A stretch of 64,000 nt of DNA from Betaproteobacteria bacterium (GCA_004293675.1 READ01000019.1:1-64000); one strand, 5' to 3'; positions 43,807 to 55,387 are shown, counted from the first letter of the stretch. Notes: generated from the letters alone by a model not told the origin. Program-made: numbers and translations.

Positions 43807-44492
43807 GGCGCGGCGGACTCGGCTTTTTCGATGCAGTAGCCCAGACCGCGAAACGTGCGCACGCTGATGCCGCTGGGCTCAAGTTTTTTCCTTAGCCGAT
43901 GAACGTAGACTTCGATGGCGTTGAGCGTGATGTCGCTGTCCCACGCGTAAAGACTTTCTAGTAATTGGTCTTTGTTCACGGCGCGACCGCTACGCAACAA
44001 GAGCACTTCGAGAATGGCCGCCTCGCGCGCTGAGAGCTCAAGCGGCTCGCCGTTACAGCTCGCTTGTCGGGATTGCAAATCAAAGCTCAGTGCGCCGTGG
44101 GTGAGCACATTGCTGGTCGCAGCATTGCGCCGACGAATCAAGGCGCGCACCCGAGCATGAAGCTCTGCCAGCGAAAACGGCTTGACCAAATAATCATCGG
44201 CACCCGCATCAAGGCCCTCGACGCGATCTTTAACCGAGTCCATCGCGGTGGCGATCAGCACCGGCACCGACTTCTGCAAATCGCCACTGGCCCGCAGTTG
44301 CTTCAACACCGATAATCCGCTCTGCCGCGGCAAACCCAGATCAAGAATCACCAAATCGTAGGTCGCCGTTCCGAGCGCAGTGATCGCTGCCACGCCGTCA
44401 GTGAGCCAATCGAGCGCGTAGCCTTCGGCCGACAAACTCGCCGCCACCGCGTTACCCAGTTCGCGATCATCTTCGACCAACAGTATGCGCAT
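43803..44492 (-). CDS. OmpR-family response regulator (TctD/QseB-like)
   Basis: A 229-residue regulator. The receiver domain (1-120) has Asp8/Asp9, phospho-acceptor Asp51 (VILDLGLPRQSG) and Lys in YLVKPFSLAEL. The winged-helix DNA-binding domain (about 130-222) contains LSAREAAILEVLLLRSGRAVNKDQLLE and VYVHRLRKKLEP. It is the first gene of the pair and overlaps the kinase gene by four bases. The 322-base gap upstream holds repeat copy E; no operator is obvious. Confidence 0.95.
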   Translation of the reverse strand: MRILLVEDDRELGNAVAASLSAEGYALDWLTDGVAAITALGTATYDLVILDLGLPRQSGLSVLKQLRASGDLQKSVPVLIATAMDSVKDRVEGLDAGADDYLVKPFSLAELHARVRALIRRRNAATSNVLTHGALSFDLQSRQASCNGEPLELSAREAAILEVLLLRSGRAVNKDQLLESLYAWDSDITLNAIEVYVHRLRKKLEPSGISVRTFRGLGYCIEKAESAAP

Positions 44493-44680
44493 GGCTCGAT
44501 TCTCCGGTTAATGCTGCGGTGTGATTACTCGCAATTCTCAGGGGCCGACGCTTGCCCGGGCTCTCGCCGAATGGCCCATGTTCTTGTGTTGATCCGCCGC
44601 GCTTGCATGTTAATCATCTTGCGGTGAGCCCCCGTGAACATGGGTGGCTTTTCGAAAATATGGGTTATAGCTGTTCGCTA

Positions 44681-44772
44681 TATGCCATATGAAATATGAG
44701 ATACATTGAAAAAAAGTATTTATTTGTATAGTCAAAAATAATGCATCAACGCCTTATTTATTAAGGCGTTTA
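44681..44772. repeat. AT-rich paired-palindrome repeat, copy E
   Basis: Left half 44683-44700 GCCATATGAAATATGAG, right half 44749-44768 ACGCCTTATTTATTAAGGCGT (a perfect palindrome in its arms). Between them lie about 48 AT-rich bases. Lies in the 322-base gap between the OmpR-type regulator and mutT. A further AAAATATGGG at 44656-44664 may be a partial unit. Nothing else is identified in this gap. Confidence 0.82.
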
Positions 44773-44814
44773 CGAGTAAAGCTATTAGCCTATCGATGCA
44801 ATCCACGACAACTG

Positions 44815-45261
44815 CTACGAGGTGCCCCGAAGCGCGTGCAGCACGCCGCTGTGGGGCGACAGCAACGCCGGGAGCAGTGGGGTGAGTCCAATATTGTCGG
44901 GAGACTGCCAAGCAAACGCCTGTCCCTCACGCCCAACGGGTTCGCCCGACCAATCCCGCGAGCGACAAAAGTTCAGTTCGACATGAGCGTGCGGATAACT
45001 GAATCGTTCGGTCCGCCACTGTGTCGCGGTGCAAATTGTGATGCCAAGTTCTTCATCGATTTCTCGAATAAGCGCGTCGATGACCGATTCGCCGACTTCG
45101 ATTTTTCCGCCCGGAAATTCCCAGTATCCAGCGTACGCTTTGCCGACGGGACGCTGCGCGAATAAGACTTCGCGCACGCCATTGAAGTCGCGCTCAATGA
45201 TCGCCACGGCAACCTGCGTCACAGCTCGCCCATCGTTGACGTCAAATCGCTCGATCAGCAT
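44815..45261 (-). CDS. mutT: 8-oxo-dGTP diphosphatase, MutT-like Nudix hydrolase
   Basis: A 148-residue Nudix enzyme. The Nudix box is complete: GGKIEVGESVIDALIREIDEEL then GI, i.e. G-x5-E-x7-REUxEExGU. LFAQRPVGKAYAGYWEFPGG just before it is typical of MutT, which clears oxidised dGTP. A normal length for MutT. It follows the DUF815 ATPase gene by nine bases, in the common Burkholderiales order argJ-DUF815-mutT. Confidence 0.92.
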   Translation of the reverse strand: MLIERFDVNDGRAVTQVAVAIIERDFNGVREVLFAQRPVGKAYAGYWEFPGGKIEVGESVIDALIREIDEELGITICTATQWRTERFSYPHAHVELNFCRSRDWSGEPVGREGQAFAWQSPDNIGLTPLLPALLSPHSGVLHALRGTS

Positions 45262-45270
45262 GGCGTGCGG

Positions 45271-46140
45271 CTACGTATTGCTGCGGCCAACAAAATCACG
45301 AGCGAATTGATAGGCCACACGCCCGGAGCGCGAACCACGTTGCAACGCCCATTGCAGCGCGTCGCGGCGAACTGCGTCGCGTTGCTCGGCATCATCCGCA
45401 ACGGCACCGCCGAGCTGGCTAATCCACGATTCAACGGCCTGTAAATAATCGTCTTGGGAGAATGGATAGAAGGAAATCCACAATCCGAATCGTTCAGACA
45501 GCGAAATTTTCTCTTCGACACTTTCGCCGAAATGCACCTCTTCGCCCACGTATTTCGTTTCTTCGTTTTCGTGGAAGTATTCCGGTAGCAAATGACGGCG
45601 ATTGGAGGTTGCGTAGAGCAACACGTTGGGCGTAGTCGCCGCAATCGAGCCGTCCAAAATGGCTTTTAACGCCTTGTACGAACCGTCACCCGCATCAAAC
45701 GATAGATCATCACAAAACACGATAAAGCGATGCGCGTCGCCTTCGATTTGTGCAATGATGTCGGGCAAATCATTGAGGTGCTCTTTCTCGACTTCGATCA
45801 AGCGTAGACCGCGTGCGCTGTAGCGATTGAGCATCGCCTTGACGAGCGAGCTTTTTCCGGTGCCGCGCGAACCGGTCAGGAGCACGTTGTTCGCAGGTTT
45901 GCCTTCGACAAATTGCAAGGTGTTTTGATCGATTTGCGCGTGTTGCGGCTCAACACCCACGAGCCAATCGGCGTGCATTTCGTGGACGTGGCTGACGGCT
46001 TCAAGAAATTTGTGCGTACCGCTCACGCGCCAGCGCGCAGCCAAATGCCGACTGAAATCGGGTTTTTGGCGGGCCGGTGGCGCGATGCGCTCAAGTGCAT
46101 CAGCGATCCGGGCGAGTTGATTGAGAAAGGCTTCGTTCAT
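45271..46140 (-). CDS. DUF815 ATP-binding protein
   Basis: A 289-residue AAA-type ATPase of the DUF815 family. Walker A is LTGSRGTGKSSLVKAML, Walker B FCDDLSFDAGD, and a sensor-like ATSNRRHLLPEYFHEN follows. The N-terminal helical part (MNEAFLNQLARIADALERI) resembles a coiled coil. The cellular role of the family is unknown. It sits 48 bases after argJ and nine before mutT, both on the same strand. Confidence 0.9.
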   Translation of the reverse strand: MNEAFLNQLARIADALERIAPPARQKPDFSRHLAARWRVSGTHKFLEAVSHVHEMHADWLVGVEPQHAQIDQNTLQFVEGKPANNVLLTGSRGTGKSSLVKAMLNRYSARGLRLIEVEKEHLNDLPDIIAQIEGDAHRFIVFCDDLSFDAGDGSYKALKAILDGSIAATTPNVLLYATSNRRHLLPEYFHENEETKYVGEEVHFGESVEEKISLSERFGLWISFYPFSQDDYLQAVESWISQLGGAVADDAEQRDAVRRDALQWALQRGSRSGRVAYQFARDFVGRSNT

Positions 46141-46188
46141 GTCGGATTCGCTCGTGGTGGGCGGAGGACGCTCTATTGAGTCAAGCGA

Positions 46189-47427
46189 TCAGCTTCGATA
46201 CTCGGCGTTGATCTTGACGTAATCAAACGAAAAGTCACAGGTGTAGATCGTTGCAGCCGCATCGCCGCGCCCCAATTGAATAGCCACGGTGATGTCCTGA
46301 GCCTTCATCGCGGCGGCACCGGCTTGCTCGTTGTACGACGCCGCGCGGCCGCCTTTTTCGGCGACCAGCAGGTCGTTCAAATGCACGCTCACTCGGCTCG
46401 GCTCCAAATCCGCCGGCGCGCCGTAACCCACTGCTGCAAGGATGCGCCCGAGGTTCGGATCACTCGCGAAAAACGCCGTTTTGACGAGCGGAGAGTGTGC
46501 CACCGCGCGGGCGATTTTGTCGCACTCAGCGAAATCACGGCCGCCGGTGACCGCAATCGTCATGAATTTTGTAGCGCCTTCGCCATCGCGAACGATGGCT
46601 TGCGCGAGTTGAAGGGCGACGCTTTCGAGCGCCGCGAGCAGCGCTTTGCCATCGGCTGAATCGAGCGTGGCAATCGTCGCGTTACCGGCCTTTGCGGTCG
46701 CGGCAACGATGAAGCTGTCGTTAGTCGATGTGTCGCCGTCCACGGTGACGCGGTTAAAGCTGGCGTCCGCGACGCGCTTGGCGATGGCCTGCATGATCGA
46801 ACCCGATACTGCCGCATCAGTGACAACAAAGCCGAGCATCGTGGCCATGTTGGGTTGAATCATTCCGGCGCCTTTTGAGATGCCGGTGATGTTGATCGTC
46901 TTACCACCGACCACCGCCTGCGCACTGGCAAGTTTGTAGACCGTATCGGTGGTCATGATCGTTTGCGCGGCGCGCGACCAATCAGCGAGCTCGCCCGCTT
47001 TGAGCGCTATGCCAGCGGTGTCGATACCAGCCGCGATTCGATCCATCGGCAGGTGTTCCAGAATCACGCCAGTTGAGAACGGCAGCACGGCGCTGGCCGG
47101 TACGCCAATGGCTGCGGCCACACGCTCGCAGCTCGCTCGAGCGTTTATCAATCCCAGCTCGCCCGTCGCGGCGTTAGCGATGCCGGTGTTCACAACCAGC
47201 GCGCGCACCTGCGTGGATTTGGACAAATGCTCGCGGCACACCTGCACCGGTGCAGCGGCGAATCGGCTTTGTGTGAACACGCCACTTACCTGTGTGCCCT
47301 CTGCGAACTCAACGAGCAGCATGTCGTAGCGGTTAGGCTTTCGGACGTGTGCCTGAACGGCGCTCATACGAACCCCTGCCACTGTATGGGCTTGGTCTAC
47401 GGGCAGTGAGGTGTATTGAACTGGCAT
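46189..47427 (-). CDS. argJ: Bifunctional glutamate N-acetyltransferase / amino-acid N-acetyltransferase ArgJ
   Basis: A 412-residue ornithine acetyltransferase, which transfers acetyl from N-acetylornithine to glutamate in the cyclic arginine pathway. It is made as a precursor that cuts itself: KGAGMIQPNMATMLGF holds the Ala195/Thr196 cleavage point, Thr196 becoming the nucleophile. Other blocks are FTQSRFAAAPV, VVNTGIANAATG and VDGDTSTNDSF. I choose the ATG at 47427 over a TTG four codons upstream. A terminator of secA lies just before it, so it probably has its own promoter. Confidence 0.95.
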   Translation of the reverse strand: MPVQYTSLPVDQAHTVAGVRMSAVQAHVRKPNRYDMLLVEFAEGTQVSGVFTQSRFAAAPVQVCREHLSKSTQVRALVVNTGIANAATGELGLINARASCERVAAAIGVPASAVLPFSTGVILEHLPMDRIAAGIDTAGIALKAGELADWSRAAQTIMTTDTVYKLASAQAVVGGKTINITGISKGAGMIQPNMATMLGFVVTDAAVSGSIMQAIAKRVADASFNRVTVDGDTSTNDSFIVAATAKAGNATIATLDSADGKALLAALESVALQLAQAIVRDGEGATKFMTIAVTGGRDFAECDKIARAVAHSPLVKTAFFASDPNLGRILAAVGYGAPADLEPSRVSVHLNDLLVAEKGGRAASYNEQAGAAAMKAQDITVAIQLGRGDAAATIYTCDFSFDYVKINAEYRS

Positions 47428-47451
47428 GATTTTTCTCAAAAGTTTCAGCAG

Positions 47452-47480
47452 AAAAAAGGCTCACCATCGGCGAGCCTTTT
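47452..47480 (-). terminator. Intrinsic terminator of secA
   Basis: On the minus strand, AAAAGGCTC-GCCGATGGT-GAGCCTTTTTTC, a nine-base stem and a T-run, 41 bases beyond the secA stop. The same sequence on the other strand has a weaker T-run. It separates secA from argJ. Confidence 0.9.
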
Positions 47481-47520
47481 ATAGTTGGGCGTCAGTCTTG
47501 TCGTGCGTGTCGCGGGGCCG

Positions 47521-50250
<2,730 letters not shown>

Positions 50251-50325
50251 GGTGGCTTTGCGCCCGTGGTGAGACCACGGTTTTTAGAAATCGTTATTCT
50301 TGGATTCGAACGGCTGGAATGTATT

Positions 50326-50360
50326 TGCAAAAACACAAACCGCGCCGATTTGGCGCGGTT
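50326..50360 (-). terminator. Intrinsic terminator after the M23 peptidase gene
   Basis: Minus strand: AACCGCGCC-AAATC-GGCGCGGTT followed by TGTGTTTTTGC. The nine-base GC-rich stem lies about 60 bases beyond the peptidase stop and upstream of secA. Confidence 0.85.
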
Positions 50361-50421
50361 GAGCAATTCGTTGAATTTTACGCGGACAGCGAGCCGCGCC
50401 GCGACCGGTCGAATACCGGCG

Positions 50422-51333
50422 CTAATTGACCGAGAGGAATCGAGCGGGGTTTTGCGGGGCACCGTTGAGTCGGACCTCGAAATGCAGGTGCGGACCGGTC
50501 GAGCGGCCGGTTGATCCGACTTTTGCGATGCGTTGCCCGCGAACGACCAGGTCGCCTTCTTTGACGAAGAGCTCGGAGGCGTGGGCGTAGCGCGTGACCA
50601 AGCCGTTGCCGTGGTCGATATCGACGTTTTTGCCGTAGGCGGCGTGGAACTCAGCATAAATGACTTTGCCGCTGGCGGCTGCGTTAATCGGGGTGCCGGT
50701 TTCGGCGGCGAAGTCCACGCCTTCGTGGAAGGTTTGATGGCCCGTAAAGGGATCAAGCCTGTAGCCGAAGTTCGAGGTGTAATTGATGTTTTCAATAGGG
50801 GGGAGCGTGGGCAAGAACTTGCGCTGGGCGCTGCCCTCTACCAACAACGCTTCCAGCACGGTGAGCTGATCGGCTTTGACGTCGACCGTCTTTTGGAGTT
50901 CTCGAAGCTGTTTGCTGAATGCATCAAAACTCAGCGGCGCGCCCGTCAGGGACGATCCGCCTCGACCGGATTGCGCGGTCGCGCTGGGAAGCTCCTGGGG
51001 CTTCAAGCCAGCGACTTTGGCGAGCTTTTCGCCCAATCCGTCCAAACGCAGCATGTGCGCTTGCATCTCGCCGAGCTTGACGGCCAGATTATTGATGTTG
51101 TCTTGGATCTGTTGCTGACGCTGCTTGGCTTCGGCGTGTTGATCGGCGAGCAAAACGCCGCGAATGAGCGGATGATCGCTGGTAGCGGCGTATTTGAGCG
51201 AGAGGTAGTTGGCCAGCGTTGCCGTCAACGCCAATGCCACGAGCGCAACGAATACCAGTCCCATAATCTGTGGGATACCTACGTTGATGTTCCGCCGCGT
51301 GCGGTAATCATTTGAAACAAGGATAATTTGCAT
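50422..51333 (-). CDS. M23-family metallopeptidase (peptidoglycan endopeptidase-like)
   Basis: A 303-residue envelope protein with one N-terminal membrane anchor (about 25-45, IMGLVFVALVALALTATLA), a coiled-coil-like region (about 65-150) and a C-terminal LytM/M23 domain. Zinc ligands are visible in FHEGVDFAAETGTP and GPHLHFEVRL, with HGNGLVTRYAHAS between, so it should be an active endopeptidase rather than an EnvC-type regulator. The ATG is at 51333; the base next to it starts the divergent DUF721 gene. The DUF721-M23-secA neighbourhood is standard in Burkholderiales. Confidence 0.93.
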   Translation of the reverse strand: MQIILVSNDYRTRRNINVGIPQIMGLVFVALVALALTATLANYLSLKYAATSDHPLIRGVLLADQHAEAKQRQQQIQDNINNLAVKLGEMQAHMLRLDGLGEKLAKVAGLKPQELPSATAQSGRGGSSLTGAPLSFDAFSKQLRELQKTVDVKADQLTVLEALLVEGSAQRKFLPTLPPIENINYTSNFGYRLDPFTGHQTFHEGVDFAAETGTPINAAASGKVIYAEFHAAYGKNVDIDHGNGLVTRYAHASELFVKEGDLVVRGQRIAKVGSTGRSTGPHLHFEVRLNGAPQNPARFLSVN

Positions 51334-51783
51334 GTGAAGCCTTCCAACCCACTGTATCCACGACCGCAAGGGCTATCGGGATACTTCGAGCGAACACCGC
51401 AGCTGCGCAATGCGTTAAAGATCGCGCGGGACGCTAGTCACTCTGAAATTTCAATCTCGGACTGCATTCCGCCGCGTTTGGCAAAGTTTGCAAAGTCCGT
51501 CCGCTCCAATGGTTTCGATTTGGTGATCACCGTCACCTCGCCCGAAGCCGCCCATTTAGCTCACTTGCTGCGCCCCGACATCGAGCGCTCGGCAATGCGT
51601 AAGGGGTTGAAATTTAACGAAATTTTGATCAAAGTGCAATCAGAATCGGTGGAGCTGGCGACCTACAGAGCGCGCCCAAAAGCACAAACCCTGAAGCGGC
51701 TCAATGCCAGCGCAACGCACTTGGACAGTGAGCGCCTACAAACCAGTTTAAAGAAACTGTTGACGACGCTGGCTGACCGCTAG
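51334..51783 (+). CDS. DUF721 (DciA-like) protein
   Basis: A 149-residue protein. The central part, LAKFAKSVRSNGFDLVITVTSPEAAHLAHLLRPDI and EILIKVQS, fits the DUF721 fold; some members (DciA) load the replicative helicase. The family call rests partly on the conserved neighbourhood with M23 and secA. The start is unclear: TTG at 51328 or GTG at 51334, both served by AAGGA at 51319-51323. It abuts the divergent M23 start with no spacer, so each promoter lies inside the other gene. Confidence 0.65.
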   Translation: MKPSNPLYPRPQGLSGYFERTPQLRNALKIARDASHSEISISDCIPPRLAKFAKSVRSNGFDLVITVTSPEAAHLAHLLRPDIERSAMRKGLKFNEILIKVQSESVELATYRARPKAQTLKRLNASATHLDSERLQTSLKKLLTTLADR

Positions 51784-51792
51784 ATTTCATCC

Positions 51793-52602
51793 CTACATTC
51801 GGGCAAACAGGTGGGCGTGTTGCCGCGACACCTGCACTTTCTCTTTCACGCCTTTGAGCGTCAAAGTGACCTTGCCAGTGAAATCGCGGGCTGCCGTTTC
51901 GACGGAGCGCATGTTGACGATGGTTGAGCGGTGGACCTGCACGAACACGTTGGGATCGAGTTGTGCGGAAAGATCGGTGAGCGAAATGCGGATGAGCTGC
52001 TCGCCATCGGCCGTGAAAATCGAGACGTATTTGTCCTGAGCGTGCAAATGCGTCACCTCGTCAACTGGAACGATTCGGACTGTTTCGCCGATGCCAGCGC
52101 GCAGGAATTGCAGGTAGCTCATGCTTCGTCGTTCGCCGGATTGGCCCGCGAGCTTTTGAATCAAATCGAGTGCCCGGGTAAGTTCGCCGCCCTTGTCCAG
52201 ATCGCTGCTGGTCGGCGTGGAACGCTGAGCGAGCTGTTTCTTGAGCCGCACGACTGTCTCGGCCAGGCGCGTTTCATCAACGGGCTTGACTAAGTAGTCC
52301 ACCGCCTCGCGATCGAACGCTTGAAGCGCATATTCACTGTACGCGGTGACAAACACCACCAGCGGATTGGCGGCGGCGATGCCGGATTCCGTGAGCCGCT
52401 GAGCGACTTGTAATCCCGTTAAACCCGGCATTCGAATATCGAGAAACAACACATCAGGCGAGTGTTGGTCGACTGCGTGCAGCGCAGCGGGTCCGTTGCC
52501 AACCGTGTCAACGATGGCAAGCTCGGGCCAGACGCGCGCCAGCGCGTCTTTAAGTGCCAGCGCTAGGTTGGTTTCGTCTTCGGCGATGATGGCTGTGGGC
52601 AT
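51793..52602 (-). CDS. LytTR-family response regulator, system 2
   Basis: A 269-residue regulator with receiver (phospho-acceptor Asp55 in FLDIRMPG, Lys in YLVKPVDE) and LytTR DNA-binding domain (VDEVTHLHAQDKYVSIF, FVQVHRSTIVNM). It closely resembles the regulator at 14564-15328 along its full length. Its kinase gene lies upstream on the same strand, 107 bases away; the gap is filled by repeat copy F instead of the usual overlap. It faces the DUF721 gene tail to tail. Confidence 0.94.
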   Translation of the reverse strand: MPTAIIAEDETNLALALKDALARVWPELAIVDTVGNGPAALHAVDQHSPDVLFLDIRMPGLTGLQVAQRLTESGIAAANPLVVFVTAYSEYALQAFDREAVDYLVKPVDETRLAETVVRLKKQLAQRSTPTSSDLDKGGELTRALDLIQKLAGQSGERRSMSYLQFLRAGIGETVRIVPVDEVTHLHAQDKYVSIFTADGEQLIRISLTDLSAQLDPNVFVQVHRSTIVNMRSVETAARDFTGKVTLTLKGVKEKVQVSRQHAHLFARM

Positions 52603-52632
52603 AATTGAAAAACTTTATAACTTATCTTGTAA

Positions 52633-52722
52633 AGGCCAATTAAAAACGGGCTTTAAAGCTGTATTTACTACTTTTTTATAAACATTCATTTTTCATTGAA
52701 AACCCCATTTCATGTGGCGTTA
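52633..52722. repeat. AT-rich paired-palindrome repeat, copy F
   Basis: Left half 52634-52651 GCCAATTAAAAACGGGC, right half 52703-52719 CCCCATTTCATGTGGCG, about 50 bases apart. It lies between the second LytTR gene and its kinase gene. The right half overlaps the kinase 3' end: the TGA stop (52710-52712) is inside it. Confidence 0.78.
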
Positions 52723-53969
52723 AGCAAATAAGTTGTATTAAGTTTGTCAATGGGCAACGAAAGCGTGATTCGTGTGCCGGTGGGGGATGTTTTCTCAACG
52801 CCCCAGCCAGGGCTAGACGCATTGTCTAGAGCAGACGACGGCGTTGCTGCGCCCAACGAATCAATGGTGACCCGAGCGGCTTGGCCGTAGAGCGCTTGTA
52901 GTCGCGCACGAACGTTGGCAAGCCCCGTACCGCTGCCAGCGGTGTCGGTCGCCACACCAAAACCCAAGCCATCATCATCGACGTGAATCCTGAGAGCATC
53001 CCCGGATATCGCCGCTCCGATCCGAACCGTGCCACCTTCGATCTTGGGTTCGAGCCCGTGCTTGATGGCGTTTTCCACCAACGGCTGCAACAGCATCGGC
53101 GCGAGCGTCAAGGCACGAACTTCGGGCGAAACGTCAATGGCGTACTGCAATCTTGCGCCCATCCGGAGTCGCAAAATTTCCAGGTAATCCGAGATGATCG
53201 CCAGCTCATCGCCCAGCGTCGCGTTATCGCGGCGCGACGCGTCGAGCGTTTGGCGCAGGTATCCAATCAAGCGCTCCGTCATGCGTTTGGCTTGCGGTGC
53301 GTCGCGGTCAATCAAACTCACCACGTTGGCGAGCGTGTTGTACAAAAAATGCGGTTCAACTTGCGCCCGAAGCGCTTTGAGCTCGGCCGCTGTGGCCTCA
53401 CGTTTCGCGGCTTCAGCACGAGCGGCAGACTCGGCCTCGGCAAGTTCGGCGGCATGAAGCTTTTCGCGATTGGCGGTGCTGTACCAGATGAAAAGCGCGA
53501 CGGCTACGACGATGATTGAATTCAGTATCAAATTGGTGCGCCCAAACAGCCAGCCGTACCATGGCCCCCCGCCTAACAGTACAGCGCTGATAAAGAAGCC
53601 GCCGTATAACCCCAGCACCGGCGGCAAAATGGCCATCGCCGCCATCAAAGCGCCGGATCGTGCAACTTGCAGACGAGCCGCCGCGAATCCAAACAGATCG
53701 AACATGAGTTGTTGGCAAAAGCCGATACTCACGGCAATCAACGTGTACTGCTTGAGCTGCCCAGCGCTAGGACGAAATCCGAACATGGCGTTGACCAACA
53801 TAATGGCGACGACCACAGCCACGCAGATGAGCGTGGTGTAGACGTAGCTACGAAGCGCACTGGGCTTCCAGCGCCGACAGAGCGGGAAAAGATCAAGGGG
53901 ATGATGCTGGTACGCGCGCCACGGCAGCGACTGGGCTGAATGGCGTGAATCAGGTGCGGCAGTTGCCAT
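52710..53969 (-). CDS. LytS-type sensor histidine kinase, system 2
   Basis: A 419-residue membrane kinase with about five helices (about 40-180), then a charged coiled coil (AAELAEAESAARAEAAKREA), QVEPHFLYNTLANV with the phospho-accepting His, LQPLVENAIKHGLEPKIEGG and HVDDDGLGFGV. I use the ATG at 53969, six bases after the stop of the preceding membrane-protein gene; the frame runs open to 54083. The last codons, after LSLPIDK, come from the edge of repeat copy F, so the insertion seems to have replaced the original stop. This intact paralogue shows what the broken gene at 13644 should look like. Confidence 0.9.
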   Translation of the reverse strand: MATAAPDSRHSAQSLPWRAYQHHPLDLFPLCRRWKPSALRSYVYTTLICVAVVVAIMLVNAMFGFRPSAGQLKQYTLIAVSIGFCQQLMFDLFGFAAARLQVARSGALMAAMAILPPVLGLYGGFFISAVLLGGGPWYGWLFGRTNLILNSIIVVAVALFIWYSTANREKLHAAELAEAESAARAEAAKREATAAELKALRAQVEPHFLYNTLANVVSLIDRDAPQAKRMTERLIGYLRQTLDASRRDNATLGDELAIISDYLEILRLRMGARLQYAIDVSPEVRALTLAPMLLQPLVENAIKHGLEPKIEGGTVRIGAAISGDALRIHVDDDGLGFGVATDTAGSGTGLANVRARLQALYGQAARVTIDSLGAATPSSALDNASSPGWGVEKTSPTGTRITLSLPIDKLNTTYLLNAT

Positions 53970-53974
53970 GGCCG

Positions 53975-54481
53975 CTACGCAATCACGGGCGAGGCGCAAC
54001 GTGAGAGCGCGAACAAACTCAGCGAACGCCCGACAAACGCACCCGAAATCGCCCCAAGAAGCGCTGGCGTGCCCAAGTGCCACGCGGCTTGCGCCAGCAA
54101 TCCTGGCTGAATTGCCTGCGCTACGTTGATCACGTAGTTGAGCAAGAAAATCGTCATCATGAAAAACAGCGGCCAGGCGCTGCCGGGCAAGATCAGGCGC
54201 TGCTCCGAGGCGTCATACCGAGCGCCGCCGACGGGGCGCAGCGCGAAATACACGAGCGTTGCGACCACAACCATGGCCGCCGCCCAAGCCAGAAACGCCC
54301 CCATTGATCTCCCGCTCGTGACCAGCCCGAGCACGAAAAACGCCAGTGGGGCAATGAGCACTACAAACGGTTTGATGCGACGGAGCCGCAGCTGTCGAAT
54401 GCCGAGTATCAACAACGTGACCAAAATGGCCCACACCCAAAGCGGTGTGTGTCGAATGACTTGGCTAACAAATTCGATCAT
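53975..54481 (-). CDS. Multi-pass membrane protein (DUF6622-like)
   Basis: A 168-residue protein with five likely membrane helices (about 14-30, 37-55, 62-83, 100-120, 135-155). IEFVSQVIRHTPLWVWAILVTLLILGIRQLRLR at the start resembles the DUF6622 group of small bacterial membrane proteins; I am not certain of the family. It precedes the LytS-type kinase by five bases. The other LytS system in the window also has a small membrane protein encoded directly upstream, so it may modulate the kinase. Confidence 0.7.
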   Translation of the reverse strand: MIEFVSQVIRHTPLWVWAILVTLLILGIRQLRLRRIKPFVVLIAPLAFFVLGLVTSGRSMGAFLAWAAAMVVVATLVYFALRPVGGARYDASEQRLILPGSAWPLFFMMTIFLLNYVINVAQAIQPGLLAQAAWHLGTPALLGAISGAFVGRSLSLFALSRCASPVIA

Positions 54482-54605
54482 GATGTGCTCGCGGCGTGGT
54501 TTCGATACATCAATGTTTGCGCAATCAGTGCGCTCGAGCGATTGATTGCGATGAATCTACGAGTGGCGGCGCGAGCTGCCAATAACGGGCGGCAATGGCT
54601 ATCGC

Positions 54606-55145
54606 CTAGGATTTAGCTTGTTGGTCATAGCGCGCCATCGCGCTCAAGATTTCAGCGCGAGCGTCAGCCGCCTCGGTCCAACCCAGCACTTTGACGAATT
54701 TCCCCGCTTCCAAGTCTTTGTAGTGTTCGAAAAAGTGGGTGATTCGATCAATTTCAAGCGGCGGTAAATCCCGCGGGCTCTGCACATTTCGGTAAATGCT
54801 GGTCAACTTGTCGACCGGCACTGCCAGCAGTTTTTCATCATTCCCGGCTTCGTCTTGCATTTTGAGCATGCCAATCGGTCGGCAGCGCACGACCACACCC
54901 GCCATCAACGGAATCGGCGTGATAACCAGCACGTCGGCCGGATCGCCGTCGCCCGACAAGGTGCGCGGAATGTAGCCGTAATTGCAAGGGTAGTGCATTG
55001 CAGTCGACATGAACCGGTCAACGAAAATCGCCCCCGAGGCTTTGTCTACCTCGTATTTGATGGGTTCGCCGTGCATTGGGATTTCAATGACAACATTGAT
55101 GTCGTTTGGAACGTCGCGGCCGGGGGAGAGTTTGTCAAAGCTCAT
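54606..55145 (-). CDS. ppa: Inorganic pyrophosphatase
   Basis: A 179-residue soluble family I pyrophosphatase, which hydrolyses pyrophosphate from biosynthesis. The metal-binding motif is [28 protein letters not shown] and [12 protein letters not shown] upstream and [14 protein letters not shown] near the end are typical. Length as in E. coli. It is divergent from pcnB across a region containing an inverted repeat. The 120-base gap on its other side shows nothing. Confidence 0.96.
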   Translation of the reverse strand: MSFDKLSPGRDVPNDINVVIEIPMHGEPIKYEVDKASGAIFVDRFMSTAMHYPCNYGYIPRTLSGDGDPADVLVITPIPLMAGVVVRCRPIGMLKMQDEAGNDEKLLAVPVDKLTSIYRNVQSPRDLPPLEIDRITHFFEHYKDLEAGKFVKVLGWTEAADARAEILSAMARYDQQAKS

Positions 55146-55246
55146 AAAAATAGTTCTTGAGAGAAAACGTGAATTGCCCGTAGTGTAAGGCGTTGCGCCA
55201 GATTGCTACCGCCAACACCGGCTATACTGCGCTCGTTCACAAATCG

Positions 55247-55316
55247 GTTGCCCCACGGGGTCATTTCTATGTTGACGCGGCGCTGCGACATAGAAATGAC
55301 GACGCTGCGGGGCAAC
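55247..55316. repeat. Inverted repeat GTTGCCCC...GGGGCAAC upstream of pcnB
   Basis: Outer arms GTTGCCCC (55247-55254) and GGGGCAAC (55309-55316); inner arms TCATTTCTATGT (55261-55272) and ACATAGAAATGA (55288-55299). The loop contains GACGCGGCGCTGCG. A stable hairpin in the ppa-pcnB divergent region, about 70 bases before the pcnB start. TATACT at 55223-55228 could be a -10 box for pcnB, without a convincing -35. Confidence 0.85.
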
Positions 55317-55387
55317 TTGGCAACACGCCAACGGCCACGAACACATCGAGCCCAGCGGCGCGCTGCCACTCAGCGGAGACCTGCCCC

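Noticed and set aside
55193-55387. N-terminal extension of pcnB
   Set aside because: Those codons cover the inverted repeat and show no family similarity; the ATG at 55388 has a ribosome-binding site.
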